Below the pieces are notes generated by a model. The model was not told the DNA's origin and made no database searches. It worked only from the letters and a program-made list of their open reading frames with translations. This document shows, in pieces, positions 1-12,189 of a stretch of 64,000 nucleotides of DNA (its first letter is position 1; every line of letters starts with the position of its first letter). Position numbers and translations under genes: made by a program. The stretch is from Phytophthora hibernalis (taxonomy: Eukaryota > Oomycota > Peronosporomycetes > Peronosporales > Peronosporaceae): the NCBI GenBank assembly GCA_012656075.1, contig JAAKBF010000027.1, forward strand, positions 434,001 to 498,000. The letters run 5' to 3'.

Positions 1-1293
1 AATATCAAGCTTGCGGAACGAGCGCTGGCGGGTGTAGAACTTGGGTTTCCGGGCGCTGACGATCACCACATCGAAAAGCTGCATCCGAAATAATGAGCGC
101 GCTTAGTACGAAACGGAGCAAATGAAAATCCGGGTCCATTGTGTTCGCACCTCTCGCCAGTCATCTCCAAGCATGTACTTTAAGCCTGCGTTGATGTACG
201 AGAACGAGCTGTTCGTGCACAAAAATGTTTTCTTTCCTGAGTTCTGTACACAGATCACTCGTCAGCCACGCGACAATGAAATCGTGTCTCCTTATATATA
301 TTTATATACCCACCCGGATGCGTTCCAACAGCGGCCTCAGCGTAGGGCTGGGCTCGATGTACTTTGGCAGATCCAGTGCCACCTCCTTGTGCATGTCACC
401 ACTGAGATGCACGTTCGCGATGGCCTGGTTGACGTCCTCAACGAGCGCAACTGGTTCGTACTCGATGTCCCGGTCCAGCATGTACTGCACCACGTCCCCG
501 AAGAGACAGGCATGCGCCACACTGAACAGGTCATTGAGCGGCTCCATGTTGTAGTCGCGGTCGTGCACCGAAATGTGCCTGGAGCCTCCGTACAAATCGA
601 TGATCTCGTCCCGCGAGAGCCGCTGGCGGCCTCGAAACACAGCCGTGTTCGAGAGTTTTTGGTGCGAGCTGATCTTGCACAGAAGGCCCTTCTGCTTGTC
701 GATCGTCAGCCCCCGAATGGCGAAGCTCGAGTCGTACTGCAACATCGACACACCTTCTGGGTACCGCAACTTACCCACCTACAGTGCAACAAGTTAGTAG
801 TTGCACCAATTTGCACACATGCTGTGAATATTATCCGACGGCACCATGTAGTCTCTAGCCATGGAGTAAATGAGGTGCTGCAGCTCTTCCGTGTAGTGGC
901 ACAGTGTGTAGTCGTAGTCTGCACATTATACTAGTAGGTCAGCAATTTATTGCAACTTCAACTATTGCAATAATTGCTGTACCAAAGCCGACCACGTCAA
1001 TGCCAGACAATCTCAGATGGTTGTTGGCGAACACGACGTCCGACCGGAACGCGGTCTTGGGCGTGAACGTTTGCACGTCTCGCTGTCAGAATCAGAAGAA
1101 TCAGACACTCGATCCCAAAGTCTGCCAATGGACGACGTCCACGCACCTCGTAGCTCGCCACCAGGCGGTGGATGACCGGCAGCGACGCTGGGATGGACGC
1201 GCGCACCTGCGGCACAAACGAGAGCGCGGAGAAGCGGCGCGACAGAGACGGCGCTGCGTGTAGGAGTCGTGAAGACGCTCGCAGCAGAGCCAT
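1..1293 (-). CDS. NT5DC-family HAD 5'-nucleotidase-like protein (3' end outside window)
   Basis: Six exons can be read on the minus strand: 1293-1147, 1082-983, 918-845, 778-314, 243-151 and 78-1. They are separated by five GT-AG introns of 64-72 bp; the third (844-779) contains a perfect TACTAAC branch site. The spliced frame stays open and carries the family hallmarks: HAD motif I as GFDYDYTL (its first Asp split by intron 2), FAIRGL near 707-724, and motif II as TNSSFSY followed by YMLGDDW in exon 5. NT5DC proteins are HAD hydrolases related to cytosolic purine 5'-nucleotidase, with two acidic residues of motif I acting on a phosphate ester; the substrate of most members is unknown. The first 25 residues are rich in Arg, Ser and Leu with no acidic residue, which suggests a mitochondrial presequence (inference). 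HAD motif III and the C-terminus lie beyond the left edge. The next gene starts divergently at 2140. Confidence 0.88.
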
Positions 1294-1690
1294 GAGGGAT
1301 GGGTTTTGTGGGTTGGATTACCCCGGGGTTACCGTCCACCCCGAGCACCCAAATTGAGGGTATTGGGTGGGTTATTGAAAAACCCACCCGTTTACTTTCC
1401 AGCAAATCATAATTTTTGTTTCCAAAATGAATTGGATTTAAAAATCATAAATATAATTTTTCGGGCATGTATTATTAATATTATATTAATAAATGTATTA
1501 ATACACGTTGTATTACAAAACGAGCGACAGGGAATAGGAAAATGAAAAACAAACCCGGCATTTTGACTCAACATATATAATACGGTACCACCCCATAATA
1601 CATGCTTGGAAAACCCGGTGTCTTATGTTGCTAGATTAGGGCCAATCAGAACGCGCTCTTGAAGCAACTCAAACTACGGTTGCTTAAAGC

Positions 1691-1909
1691 GGGTCACTGC
1701 AAAGGAAGACACAAACAAACCAGTTGAGCCCTCGAGGATGATTTCAAGTCTTCACAGTCTTCGAACAACTGCAACTTCAATCCCAGCTTTGCGAGCAAAT
1801 AGTCTCCAGACAGGTTGAACGTCTTCGCCAAGCGGGAGACGAGGCGAGGTTGTGGAATGAAGCGTCCGAAGAAGAACACTTGATTTCGGTAATTGCCAGT
1901 ACTCCTTGG
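1691..1909 (-). repeat. Dispersed repeat, copy 1 (second copy at 32412-32650)
   Basis: Read on the minus strand, this stretch aligns over most of its length with 32412-32650 on the plus strand. The best blocks are around AAGGAGTA.TGG.AATTAC, TTCATT.CACAACCTC and GCAAAGCTGGGATTGAA. By eye, identity is about two thirds with small gaps. Neither copy has a conserved long frame, so it is more likely a piece of an old mobile element than a gene family. The two copies lie in opposite orientation, each on the outer side of an ABCA duplicate (A and C), but outside the part of the duplication that is still nearly identical. Confidence 0.55.
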
Positions 1910-2118
1910 ACAACCGCAAAAAGCTGCAAGAAATTGATCAGCAAAATACGTCAAGGGCGTACACGACTTGCCGGCAGCGCGTACATGACTTGTCGGCAGC
2001 GTTACATGTGAAGCAGATACGTTTTCGCCTGCAACTTCAACGTGACTCCACCAATGAGCAGCCACCAACATACTCACTTGCTTTTTGTAAGCAGAGTGTA
2101 CCCACCTGCGCCATTCCG

Positions 2119-2134
2119 CCTCATTCTTCAATTT
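2119..2134 (+). promoter_or_regulatory. Oomycete initiator (Inr plus flanking element) of the ankyrin/Crinkler gene
   Basis: The sequence CCTCATTCTTCAATTT matches the described oomycete core promoter, an Inr of the TCATTYY type directly followed by a CAWTT-type flank. It ends only five bases before the ATG at 2140, so the 5' leader would be under 20 nt. This supports the choice of 2140 as start codon. Confidence 0.7.
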
Positions 2135-2139
2135 GCGCC

Positions 2140-3993
2140 ATGGAACTCACGTGTGTCCAGGTGGCGCTCCCAGCCAGCGTCAAGTACCTACTGCACGTCT
2201 GCGAGGCGGTGACCGTGTACCTGACGCCCCTGACGCTGGACAATGCGGTCCGCCATGGCTGCCTCTCGGTGCTCGAGCGATTCCAGACCAAGTCCTGCAC
2301 CACGGAGGCCATGTACTCGGCGCTAGAGAATAGCCACTACACGGTCCTCAAGTGGCTCCTAACCGCTGGGAAACGCACGTCCAAGTCCATTATCCCTGAC
2401 AATGCGCTCCGAAAAGCCGCCGAACAGGGGCGACTCGACGCGGTGGAGCTGCTGGGAGGCGACTGCAGCGACTTGGCCGTCGAGAAGGCGCTGCAATATG
2501 GTTCACGCAAGGAGAACTGGGATGTGGTGAAGGCTTTACATCATCAGTGCAAATCTCGGTGTGTGGCCCTGGGGAAGCGCTGAAAACGGCGGCCAAGATG
2601 GGGAAGGAGGACGTGGTGGAAGTTCTCTGGATAAAATGCAGCGAGAAGGACGTGACTCGAGCGTTAGAGGACGCGGCTTATGGAGGACAGTGGGATGTGG
2701 TTAAGGTCCTGTATGGACAGTGTGACCCTGAATCCAAGGAAGTTGGCGCTGCGCTAACAAACGCGATCGCTAAAGCGAACTGGGAAATGGTCGAAATAAT
2801 TTCCCCGTGCTGGGGAGAAAATGTCGTGGAAGCGTTGAAACTGGTGGTGATACAGCAGCAATGGAGCATGGCCAAGCTCTTGTGTGCGAAGCTACAGACC
2901 CGCGAGTACGACGGACCTCTACAGCTAGCTGAAAGAGACGGTGGACGTGCGCTACTTGATCTCCTTTTAAGAGATGCAGGTGCTACGATGCTGAGAAGGC
3001 AGTGGAGGAGGCGACTAAGCACGCCAACTGGACTGCGATTAAGCTTTTGGCCTACATGTGCTATCAGGACTCGAACAACGTTCGCGAAGCGTTCAGATTA
3101 GCTGTCAAGATGGACCGATGGGATGTAGTCAAGCGGTTGTACAAAGAGTTCAGCGATGAATCTGTAACGTGGGCGATGACGCAAGCTGCTGAACGCGGCG
3201 AGTGGAAAGTAGTGAAGATTCTAAGGATGAGATGTAGCGAAAATGTTCCAACAACCGCACTGGGGTCGCTTTCTGCTGAGAGAAAGGATGGACGGCGCGA
3301 TCCTTCCTTGCAGCTGAAAGGCCCAACGATTCGCTGCATTGTTCCAGGCAATTGCCCTTTTGAGGTTGAAATGGCCTCCGCCCGTACTGTGAACGACCTG
3401 AAGAAAATTATTCGAGAAGAAAGACCTGTCTCCTTTGGGGATGTGTCTCCGGATTCAATTTGGCTTTTCCTGGCGAAGCGTGGAGATGAGTGGCTGTCTG
3501 CTGACTCGGAAGCTATAAATCTCTTGGAGCTTGGAGATGGTTCGTTGGTACGAGATTTGTTGGTGTGGCAGGTAATGTCGACTTGCCTCATTCAGGATAT
3601 GTTTGAAGGTGCGCCACAGCTAAGTGCAATTCATGCCATTGCGGTTAAACCAATGCTGCGCTGTATCATTCCGGGAAGTCGTCCTTTTGGACTGAATATT
3701 GACTCGATTACGCGGATTGTAGATTTAAAGAGAGCGATTAAGGCAGAGGTGCCGGACAAGCTCGGAAACGTGGATGCCAATGACATTCAGCTTTACGTCG
3801 CGAAAGAGAATGGGGAGTGGCTATCTCATGCGTCGGATGAAGCCAAGGCGCTAATGCTTGGGGAGGGTCTCCCAAGTTAAATCCGATGCTCGCAAGTCAG
3901 CTATCGTCGATGGCAGAAGTGGGAAACCCATTTGCGGATATGTTTGCAATTCATGTGATTATTATGACTCGAACAGAGTACTTGGTGCTCTGA
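2140..3993 (+). CDS. Ankyrin-like repeat protein with two C-terminal Crinkler (CRN) N-domain modules
   Basis: The N-terminal half is built of about 30-residue repeats centred on a Trp (W-x-x-V-K-x-L, seen near 2518, 2690, 2780, 2858, 3028, 3117 and 3200), the degenerate ankyrin-like repeat common in oomycetes. After 3320 follow two tandem copies of the ubiquitin-like CRN header: copy 1 (about 3322-3645) has an exact LFLAK core near 3465, then WL and an IH-A-V-KP end; copy 2 (about 3650-3993) has LYVAK near 3790, WL, and DMF...IHVIIM. In classical Crinklers (secreted, host-nucleus-directed effectors) this header is at the N-terminus, so the order here is reversed, and no signal peptide is visible at the 2140 start. 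Three frame breaks (near 2565, near 2985, and the GGG at 3865-3867) each equal one lost base. The stop at 3991-3993 assumes the last break is an error; otherwise the frame ends at 3880. Effector function is not established. Confidence 0.75.
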
Positions 3994-4174
3994 GCAGTAC
4001 TGCTAGAAGAACCTTTCACTTCGACATTATCAGGGAAGTTGTTACAGGTGCTGTAACCATGTTAGCGTTGACTTGGTCGGCAAACTTTGGCGTACAGGCA
4101 TCAAGAAGCGAGAAATCTGAAGTACATTTTTATTTTCCACTTCGGAGTTCGGTTATCCAAATGGAACCTCTCGT

Positions 4175-7100
4175 TTACTTGAAGACTCCGCGAACGACGC
4201 CCTGCTCCTCCTCCTGCTGGCTCGCGAACGCGTTGAAGATCTGCTCCAGCGTTGTCTGTGAAACGCTGTACTCGCGGATGTGCATCTTGGTCTTCACGTC
4301 TTCGACTAGCGCAAACATCTTCGAGAGCTTCACTTGGTTGTTTGGGCTGCGCACTTTGAAGCGAGCGAAGTCGTTCTGGCGTTCCATCACCTGCACCTGG
4401 TCAGCTCCAAACGCATGACCTAGGTAGTCGTTTAACTCGTCAAAGCGCGTTTCCTCGATGCACCACGAGCAGAAGGCTTCTGCACGGATGAACCCGTCGC
4501 GCTCCATGGTGGCAGCAAGACTATAGCCGGTCGGATGTGAAGTGGTCACACGCTCGGCAAGGCCAGCGTTGCCGAATGCGCGGCATTTGTCTTCCAGCTC
4601 AACCGGTGTTACGAACTCGCTGCCGTGGCCGAAGACGTGCTGTACCAGATACTCCAGCTCGTCGGTACTTGGCATGTCCAACTTCACGTCGAACACGAGA
4701 CCGTCGCCGAAGCGAGACTTGAGGTGCTGCACACTGCCTAAACATTGAAGTCGACCGCCCACCATGATACCCACACGAGAGCACAGCGCCTCGCACTCCT
4801 CCATGCTGTGCGTCGTCAGCACGATCGTCGACTCTTTGCCTCGGGTCGAAATGTCGGCAATGACATCCCACATGAATCGGCGGGACACCGGGTCCATGCC
4901 CGTCGAGGGCTCATCCAAGAAGATAATGGCGGGGTTACCGATCATGGCAATAGCCACCGACAGCTTGCGCTTATTACCACCGCTGAGACTTCCTGCCAGC
5001 TTGTGCTCAAAGTCGCCGAGGTTAAGCTGCTGGATCTTCTCCATGACGACGCGGTCCAATGAAGACTGGGGAATGCCCTTGATGGCGCCGAAAAGCTCGA
5101 GGTGCTCGCGCACGGTCAGCAAATCGAACAAGGCGTCGAACTGCGGACAGTAGCCGATCTGGCGACGAACCTCAATCTGCTGCGACAGGATGTCGAAACC
5201 ACCAAGTGTAGCAGTGCCATGGGTCGGCTGAACGTCACCGGTGAGCATCTTCATCGTGGTGGTCTTACCAGCACCGTTGATTCCGAGAAAGCCGAAGCAT
5301 TCACCACGTTTCAAGCCGAATGAAAGATTGCGGACTGCCACCTTGCCTCCAGGATACACCTTGCGAAGTCCAACTAGCTTCACGGCTTCATCGTCTGCTT
5401 CGCCGCGGGCAACACGCTGTGCTTCCCGTTCGACGTCCTCGTCGATTTCGTGATTTTCGTCGAAGTTGTCTTGGTCATGAACTTCATCCTTGGTTTTCGC
5501 AAACGTCTTTGCGTAATCAAGATACACCGCCAAGACCATATAACCAGCAGCTGTGAGCGCAAGGTAGATCAGTTCATAGCCGATGACATCTCCGCTAAAT
5601 GGGCTCGTCTTGTTTTCGCTGTACTGGATAGTGTCGATAGCATTGGTGACCATGCTCAGCAGACCGTTGCCGAGGTTGAACAGTGGAGAGAATCGCCAGA
5701 CAAATTTTAACACCGAGTTGACGTCGGATGTTGATTCGACCGTATCTAGGATGAAGGAAACGATCATCAGCACTACGCCAATCATGAAGTTGAGCACGAT
5801 CGTGTACGTCTGTGCAGATGCATGCTCCTTGAACAGGAAGGACAGGCAGTATGTGAACGGGCATAATGCAAGTCCGAAGAGGATGAACAGGAGAACCACT
5901 GCCGGGAACGTCGCAGACGTGCAGCTGTCGCAGTCTTGGCCGGTCAAGGTGGAGATCCCAAACACATTGATCAAAATCAACGCGCAAACACACGGAAAGA
6001 TGTACATGACGAAGTCCCAGATGTAGTTGGACAACCAGAACGCCGGAAGTGATACACCAGAGACAAGCTGCTGGTGTTTCGAGTTGTGTTCTGCTTGTTT
6101 CTCCTTCACCAAGAATACCACGATGGACGCTGGCAGAAACGTGAACGCAATGCAGATGAAAAGAGCTGCAACAAATGATGTGCTGGAGCTGAAAACTGCT
6201 TTCGCTGCGGCAGTGTAGGGCAGCGGATAATTGTTCACCTTCAGGTCCACCGTCGACGAACTGCTCGAGCTATTAGCAGCGAAGAAACGATACACGGCCT
6301 GATCCATCAACGCCTTGAAAATTGCCGACGAGTGGGATGCTGTCGTGTTCGTGAAGATGTTGTAGCCGAACAAGTTCTGGTCGCTGTCGCCATACACCAA
6401 GTAGGCGCCGTATTGACCCTCCACGAGACCGGCACCCTTCCCATACCCGCGGTTGTAAAGCTGTTGGCCCATCGCGACACTGTAGCCGGTGGCTCCATTT
6501 GCGTCGATCGTCGGGTCGGTGTAGGTCACATCGAAGACGGTCGGCGAGTCAGAGTCAAAAGCTGGTTCCGAGATCGACAGTGCTTGAGCGTCGGCACCGG
6601 AAAAATAGGACGAGGCCATCACTTCACTGCACCATTCTCCAGTGCCAGCCCCTGTTTGGCAAAAATATGGCGTAGGGGTTGCGCTGCCGGAGTATGCGTC
6701 CGTCGTTAGCGGCTTCAATGCGTCATCGCTGATCGCCATGCTTGACTTGAGAATCCCCAAACCAACGGCGATGAGTAGAACAGGCAGCGCGGCGACATAG
6801 ATGATCGCTTTCTTGTCTCGCTTGGCATAACGGAAGCGCTTCAGCAACAATGCACGCAGGTGTCGCTGGAATATCGACTCTGTCGTGATGATCTCATCGC
6901 ATGGCTGGTAGAATTCACCACCCGACTCGGACGTGTTCGTTCGCACAGCGTTGCCCAGCGTGTGCTGGTTGTTCTCATCTGCCAGTTCAGCCACCTTGAT
7001 AAATACCTCCTCCAGCGTGGTCACCGACACACCGTATGACAAGAGCCCCAGCGTCTGCAACTGGTTGTCCATATCCGCGAACATATTGGCAAAGCTTGAC

Positions 7101-10004
7101 GAGCTGTGCAGAGGCAGCTGGAACGCAATTTCACTACCAACATTGGTCAGAGGCTGAGCGGCGGTCACGTGCGATTTCACAAAGGCAGCCACGGCGTCAT
7201 CGTCGCATTTGGCGTCGTCCTTCACGAGAGTCAAATTGTAGCCCGCGCCGAAGCGGTTCTTGAGGAACAGCGATGAGCCACAGCAACGCATCTCACCTTC
7301 CGCCATAATGGCAATGCGATCACCCAAGATGTCAGCTTCATCCATGAAGTGCGTCGTCAACACCATGACACGGTCGTTGCGGTTGTTCAACAGGATTTCC
7401 CAAGTGCTGCGACGACTGTACGGGTCCATGCCGGAGGTTGGTTCGTCCAGGAACACCAGCGAGCTATCACCCAGCAGAGACACAGCCACGGATAGTTTGC
7501 GCTTCATGCCGCCAGATAGATCATTGGGTCTTGAGTTGCGCTTCTCAGTCAGACCGACTTCACGAATCTGTCTATCGACTACCGCCTGAAGCTCTTCGTT
7601 CGCGTACCCCTTGATCTGTCCGAAGAACTGGAGGTGCTCTTGGACTGAAAGCTCGGGAAACAGGACGTCGTGCTGGAAACAAATACCGAGCGATTGGCGC
7701 AGCTCGTCCATGTCCTCGTTCACGGACATGCCGCGATAGGTGGCGTTGCCGCTGGAAGGAGCGGTCATACCTGTGAGCATGGAAATTAGTGTGGTCTTGC
7801 CAGCACCGTTGTGGCCAAGCAGACAAGTGATCTGGTCCTTGTACATCGTGATATCAAGGCCTTTCACAGCAACCTTTTCACCTCCAGGCACCTGGAAAAC
7901 CTTACGAAGGCGCTGCACAGTAAGCGCTTCTCCATTGCACTCTTGCTGTCGAAAATCTGCGCTGACCGGCTCAAACGCCGGGTTCAAATCCAGAGCGACA
8001 TTGTCCAAGAGGGCGTCAGAAGGTGCTTCGACGGTCACCTGGCGTTGCTTTCGACCCCGCCAATATGATGGTGACACGGGAAATACCATTTGAGCGAAGT
8101 GCCGTACTCCTTTGGCATGACCTTGTCGAAGTAGAGCCCAATCACCGTGTAAAGGATCGTATCGAATGCAAACATCCCTATCGCCGTGCTAAGACGATAG
8201 TTGTCGCTGAGCGTGTCCATCGTGGAGAACTGCACGCCTTCTCCAGTCTTCTCAGCATTCGCCAATACATTCACACCGAGCGAGAGAGCCACCGGGGAAA
8301 GAAGTGAACCAATTCGCTTGGTGCTTTCCGCGGTGCCTGTCGAAAACCCTTGCGAAACAGCGTACATGGCGAAGAACGCCACCATACCCACGAAAGCACC
8401 AATACGAGCCTTGCTGAAAAGAGTGCTGATGAGAAATGCTAGCGCCAGCACGCTCAGTCCGAACAGGAAGAAGAAGAGGAACGTGACGATCAACGAACTG
8501 TTGGGGAACAACCCTGCGAGACCTGCGACTGCCTGGAGAACCGCACCGACAAACAGAATGGCCGTGTACGTGATATACCACGTCAAAATGATCGTTTTCT
8601 CAGTCACCCCAGGATCTTCATGAACTCGCGCAGTCGCAGTTCCTTCTCTTGAATGAGCACGACCAAGATGCGCGAGATCGTGAACAGGTATGCCATCACG
8701 AACACAATCGAGAACACCGTCGAGACATTATCGTAGAATGGCGAGCTGGTGTAGTCATCGACAGGGAACGGGGCTACGGTAGCACCTAGCATGGACTGAG
8801 GAGCTTGGCGCAGCGGCGTCAATAACGCTTCCTTGGTGCTGTTAGATAAACCAGCCACCATACTTGAGATTGCTGTACTACCGGACGTTCCCAGTGCGCT
8901 CAGTGCTTCCTGGACCAGGCTGTCTGTGCTCAACACGTCGAGAAGTGTGTTGTCAAGGTTGGATGAAGCTACTGCAGTGGTCTGCGGACGCTGACATATT
9001 CCCGTGGTAGACTGGTTGGCCGAATTCCACTCGGGCATGCAAGTCACGAAACGAGTGACGAGCGTCTGCAGCGTCATGAAACCCGTCACGGTGTAGACCG
9101 AGTAGTAGTCAGTCACGATATCCTTCTGGAACGATTCCAAGTCGACGAGGGAGCCATCAGTAGTCGGCACCCGACCCACAGAGTCTATGTCATTACCTTC
9201 GGTCGAGTTCAAGCGCAGTGAATATTCAATCGAAGCGAACGATCCGATGTCATTTCCCGATGGAGCCGAGTCGAAGACAATGGCAGCGTAGATCTTCGGG
9301 TTGTCAAGGTTGTCGCCGTAGTTGTCACTCTTGACGTACTCTGTCAGTGCGTCATTCGTATCGAAGAACTGGATGCTCTCTTTGAACGAAGGAACCGTCA
9401 GCGCCTCAGTCGACGAGTTCAGCAAGTCAATGCGGGGGTACCACATGTCCATAGCTTCGGCGAAGTAGTTGCGCGTGAAGGCATTGTCGGGAGCTACGCC
9501 GATCTTGTAGGGAACCACCTTGTCGGCACACTCAGTGGGCACGCTGTAGGGTGACGACGTGTCCGTGTCAACCATCCCACCAGCCATCATGCCCGTCCTG
9601 CAGGCAGCCAGATCTGAGGTGGACAGCTCTTCCAGTCGAAGACCATCGTTGATGGACTGTCGTCCGAGCTTCAGCATCAACCCGGTCATGGTCGACTCGT
9701 GCAGCGCGAACTTTGGCAGGTCGGTGTCAACCCACTCGATGATTTGTCCTGTTGGTTGGAACAGGTTGTAGCTGGTGCCAGCAGAGTTGTCGGCATCATC
9801 ACTCCAGCCTGCAGGAACATCGACTGTCGTTGTGAGCAGCTTGAGCAGTCCCAGTAGCAGGATGAAGAAGGTGGGAACGAGGATTTCACACGCGGTTGCG
9901 ACCGACTGGCGATTCTTGATGAGCCAGTTTTTCCACAGCAGAGCTCGTAAGTAAGTCCACGACGTGCGCCGCTGGGCCAAGTTCTGCTTGACCAGCTTCT
10001 CCAT
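4175..10004 (-). CDS. ABCA-type full-length ABC transporter, copy A
   Basis: This encodes about 1,943 residues in the TMD1-NBD1-TMD2-NBD2 order of subfamily A. NBD1 has Walker A GHNGAGKT (near 7810), signature LSGGM and Walker B LVFLDEPTSGMDP. NBD2 has GINGAGKT (near 5275), LSGGNKRKLS and IIFLDEPSTGMDP. The start at 10004 (MEKLVKQNLAQRRTSW) aligns with that of copy C. The frame breaks twice, at the C run 8607-8610 and the G run 8078-8080 (plus-strand letters); each equals one lost base, and the intact frame is present at the same place in copy C. The gene and at least 60 bp of its 3' flank (to about 4113) are nearly identical to copy C in inverted orientation, so the two arose by a recent duplication. 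A TCATTTC initiator-like site lies near 10017-10028, without the usual flank. Confidence 0.88.
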
Positions 10005-10807
10005 GACGTCTCCAGTCCCGAAATGAGGAGAGCCAAAGTGCAGGACACTGGAGTGCCATAATCGTGGATTCGCCATAATCGACTCGATGAATCTACCGCT
10101 TAGAGTAATCACAGCGTATTTCGGAACAGCAATTGGATGAAAGAGCAGCGGAAGCAACCATCTGTGTCGGTATACTGCACCAATGCCGACTGTCATACAT
10201 GCACACGATCGTTGATGATCGTCCAGCGATGAAAAATCCACTGCCCGGTACAGGAATGCTTGTCTGAGTCATGAGCCAAGGAGGCAAATGCGCGAGCAAC
10301 TTCAGTGGCCCCACTCGCAGTAAGCTTACTGAACAGTATCATTCTTTCAGCGACTGGCAGCTCTTCTTCATCGTACTAGTAGCTGCAGCGGTCTGAACGT
10401 CAACCCCTTTATTTTTCGTCCAAGTTTGTCTGGCCAAAGTGAGTTTCAGTTTACACCAACTGGACAATTGATCTATGGGTGGCCCCACGAGCGACAGTGA
10501 GTTTGAGCACAGTGCGGTACTTGCGATCGGCTTTACAAGGTACATGTAGCTGCAGCCGGAGCGCTTGTCGTCAAGCCGTAAAACCAAGCCAAAAATACAC
10601 TTTTCGAGGACCGCGTCCACGCCTGTAGCAGCCCGCACAGGCAGCGCGGGAGGCCCTATCAAGGAGGAATGCTTCTGTAGCACACACACGATACATGCAC
10701 TTGGAAGCTGCGAGCGGCTACCGACACAATATGCTACGTGTATTAAAGCGCGGCACGATGATACCGGTACCACTGATAGTAATTGAGAAGTAATATAGTA
10801 CACACAT
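10005..10807. other. Intergenic region upstream of ABCA copy A
   Basis: No convincing gene. A minus-strand frame at 10339-10824 has Cys/Ser-rich low-information content and no recognisable domain. Near the right end lies one of the eight TACCGGTA palindromes of this window (10762); the next (10852) is just inside the neighbouring element. Confidence 0.5.
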
Positions 10808-11068
10808 ATATGAGACCCCGCCAAACATAATCATACTAATATGCATTTAATTACCGGTACTTTTGAAACCGAGCACACCACGGTGAAGATCAACGTCTTG
10901 CGGTCATTTTAAGCCCTTGTTGACCCCAGGTTGTCGAATCAGCTTTTCCACAATGAGCAACCGAAAAATTATCTCCGGCTTGAAATTTAAAACCAAAATA
11001 TTTTTATTGGTTTTTATACGCAAAAGTGCGTCGCATCCTCCTGATATTTTCCAGAGGTCTTCTGAGAT

Positions 11069-11257
11069 TACCGAATTCCCTATGTCAAGGCATACTCTAT
11101 GTCAAGGCATACAGCAACATTTCAACCAATAGACAGTCCGATCTGACTCACTTCTCAGAAATGCCCTTCCTATTCAACCAATAGACAGCCCAATTTGTCC
11201 TTCCGCACGTCTCTACACCTCACGTGGGGTGTATGCCTTGACATAGAGAATTCGGTA
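11069..11257. repeat. Inner inverted repeat 1 (MITE-like)
   Basis: The arms 11069-11095 and 11231-11257 are inverted copies with 26 of 27 bases matching, both ending in TACCGAATTC. The 17-bp stretch TCTATGTCAAGGCATAC is repeated directly at 11097-11113. Between the arms, the string CAACCAATAGACAG occurs twice. The size (189 bp) and structure suggest a small non-autonomous element inserted into the larger one. Confidence 0.65.
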
Positions 11258-11299
11258 GTATCATTTTGAATGAGGCACTTGTTTGTGGTGACATAAGTA

Positions 11300-11793
11300 T
11301 CATTTTGTTTTGCTGAAGATTGAGTCGAACCTTTCTTGGCTCTCTTCTTTTGTGCCAAAACAAAATGATGCTTTGCATGTATCAGCCAGCGCTGTCAACA
11401 TACTCGTCACACGTTCAGCCTTCTCCATCCGAGATACAGATAGCAAAAAGTTCCCCAGATCGGCATCCTTCCCACTCAAACACTTCGCCTCATACGTGTC
11501 CTCTTGGATCAATCGAGATGTCTGTTCCGCCAGGGATCCGTCGAACAGGTAGAGGCTGAGATCTTCTTCTTCAGCACCGACGTCTTCACAGCTCTCGTGC
11601 GTTTCGTAGTCGTCATCCCCCACAATAGAAGCCACTGGAGACTCCTCGCTCTCGGACCACTCGCTGTCCGAACACTCATGCGCTGCTTCCTCGCCAAACA
11701 CAGCATTTATACTCGCCTGATCTTCCTCAATACATGATGCGGTGACAATCGCGTCCACATTCCCCTGCGTCTCGCATAGAAGACACTCCATGT
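11300..11793 (-). CDS. Unidentified acidic ORF inside the inverted-repeat element
   Basis: The open frame continues upstream to 12100, but that part lies inside an inverted repeat, so I take the ATG at 11793 (beginning MECLLCE) as the plausible start; this gives about 164 aa. It begins with a C-x-x-C pair. A Glu/Asp/Ser-rich segment follows, then a helical C-terminus containing MEKAERVTSMLTALAD. I do not recognise the family. Its position inside a terminal-repeat element suggests an element-encoded protein or captured fragment. No promoter is evident. It could also be chance coding. Confidence 0.35.
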
Positions 11794-11937
11794 CGACAAG
11801 TCTTTCCTGACGATGGCGGCGTAATTTACCGGTACAGTGCCCGAGAAGAAAACGCTGTTTTCTCAATAACCCAATTAATACGAAAACGGGCGGTTCAACT
11901 TTGACGCCCGATATCTCAAAAACACCAAAATGTATAT

Positions 11938-12189
11938 TACCGAATTCCTGGATGAGCTGTACCCCGTGGTACATCGTCAAAGGGTACAGCTTATCGAGGA
12001 GGTCCTTTGGGTTCAACCACCTGTCATTGGTAGAGGTACGAGTGATTTCATTGGATATAATATAATCCAGGGGTACAGCTTTTCGAGGAAGTCCCCTCAA
12101 GAGTTGTCCATCACTTTGTATGGCAAACCCGACTAGGGGTACAGCTTATCGAGCATTTTTGAGGGTACAGCTCATCGAGGAATTCGGTA
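11938..12189. repeat. Inner inverted repeat 2 with scattered GTACAGCTTATCGAGGA copies
   Basis: The arms 11938-11964 and 12163-12189 are inverted with 26 of 27 matches, again ending in TACCGAATTC. The inner part of the arm, GGGTACAGCTYATCGAG, recurs in direct orientation near 11981, 12068 and 12137, so the interior is a series of diverged sub-repeats. The right arm almost touches the terminal repeat of the enclosing element. Confidence 0.65.

Larger units (their letters stand above)
1294..2139. other. Intergenic region between NT5DC and Crinkler-type genes
   Basis: No gene is supported here. The first part holds a GC-rich stretch with a perfect 9-bp stem (1365-1373 with 1381-1389), then a very AT-rich stretch (about 1400-1520) with short TATTAATA palindromes. 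The last part contains one copy of a dispersed repeat (1691-1909). An open frame at 1694-2131 on the minus strand lies mostly over that repeat and shows no domain I know. Confidence 0.5.

Noticed and set aside
8078..8610. Programmed ribosomal frameshifting in the ABCA genes
   Set aside because: The break points lie at different places in each copy, siblings are open there, and no common slippery heptamer is present; sequence error is simpler.
10004..10241. Upstream in-frame ATGs for ABCA copy A that would add up to 79 residues
   Set aside because: The extra residues have no counterpart in copies B, C or D, and the 10004 start aligns directly with the N-terminus of copy C.
10339..10824. 161-residue minus-strand open frame between ABCA copy A and the mobile element
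   Set aside because: Composition rich in Cys and Ser with no motif, no promoter, and no match to the neighbouring gene families; probably chance.
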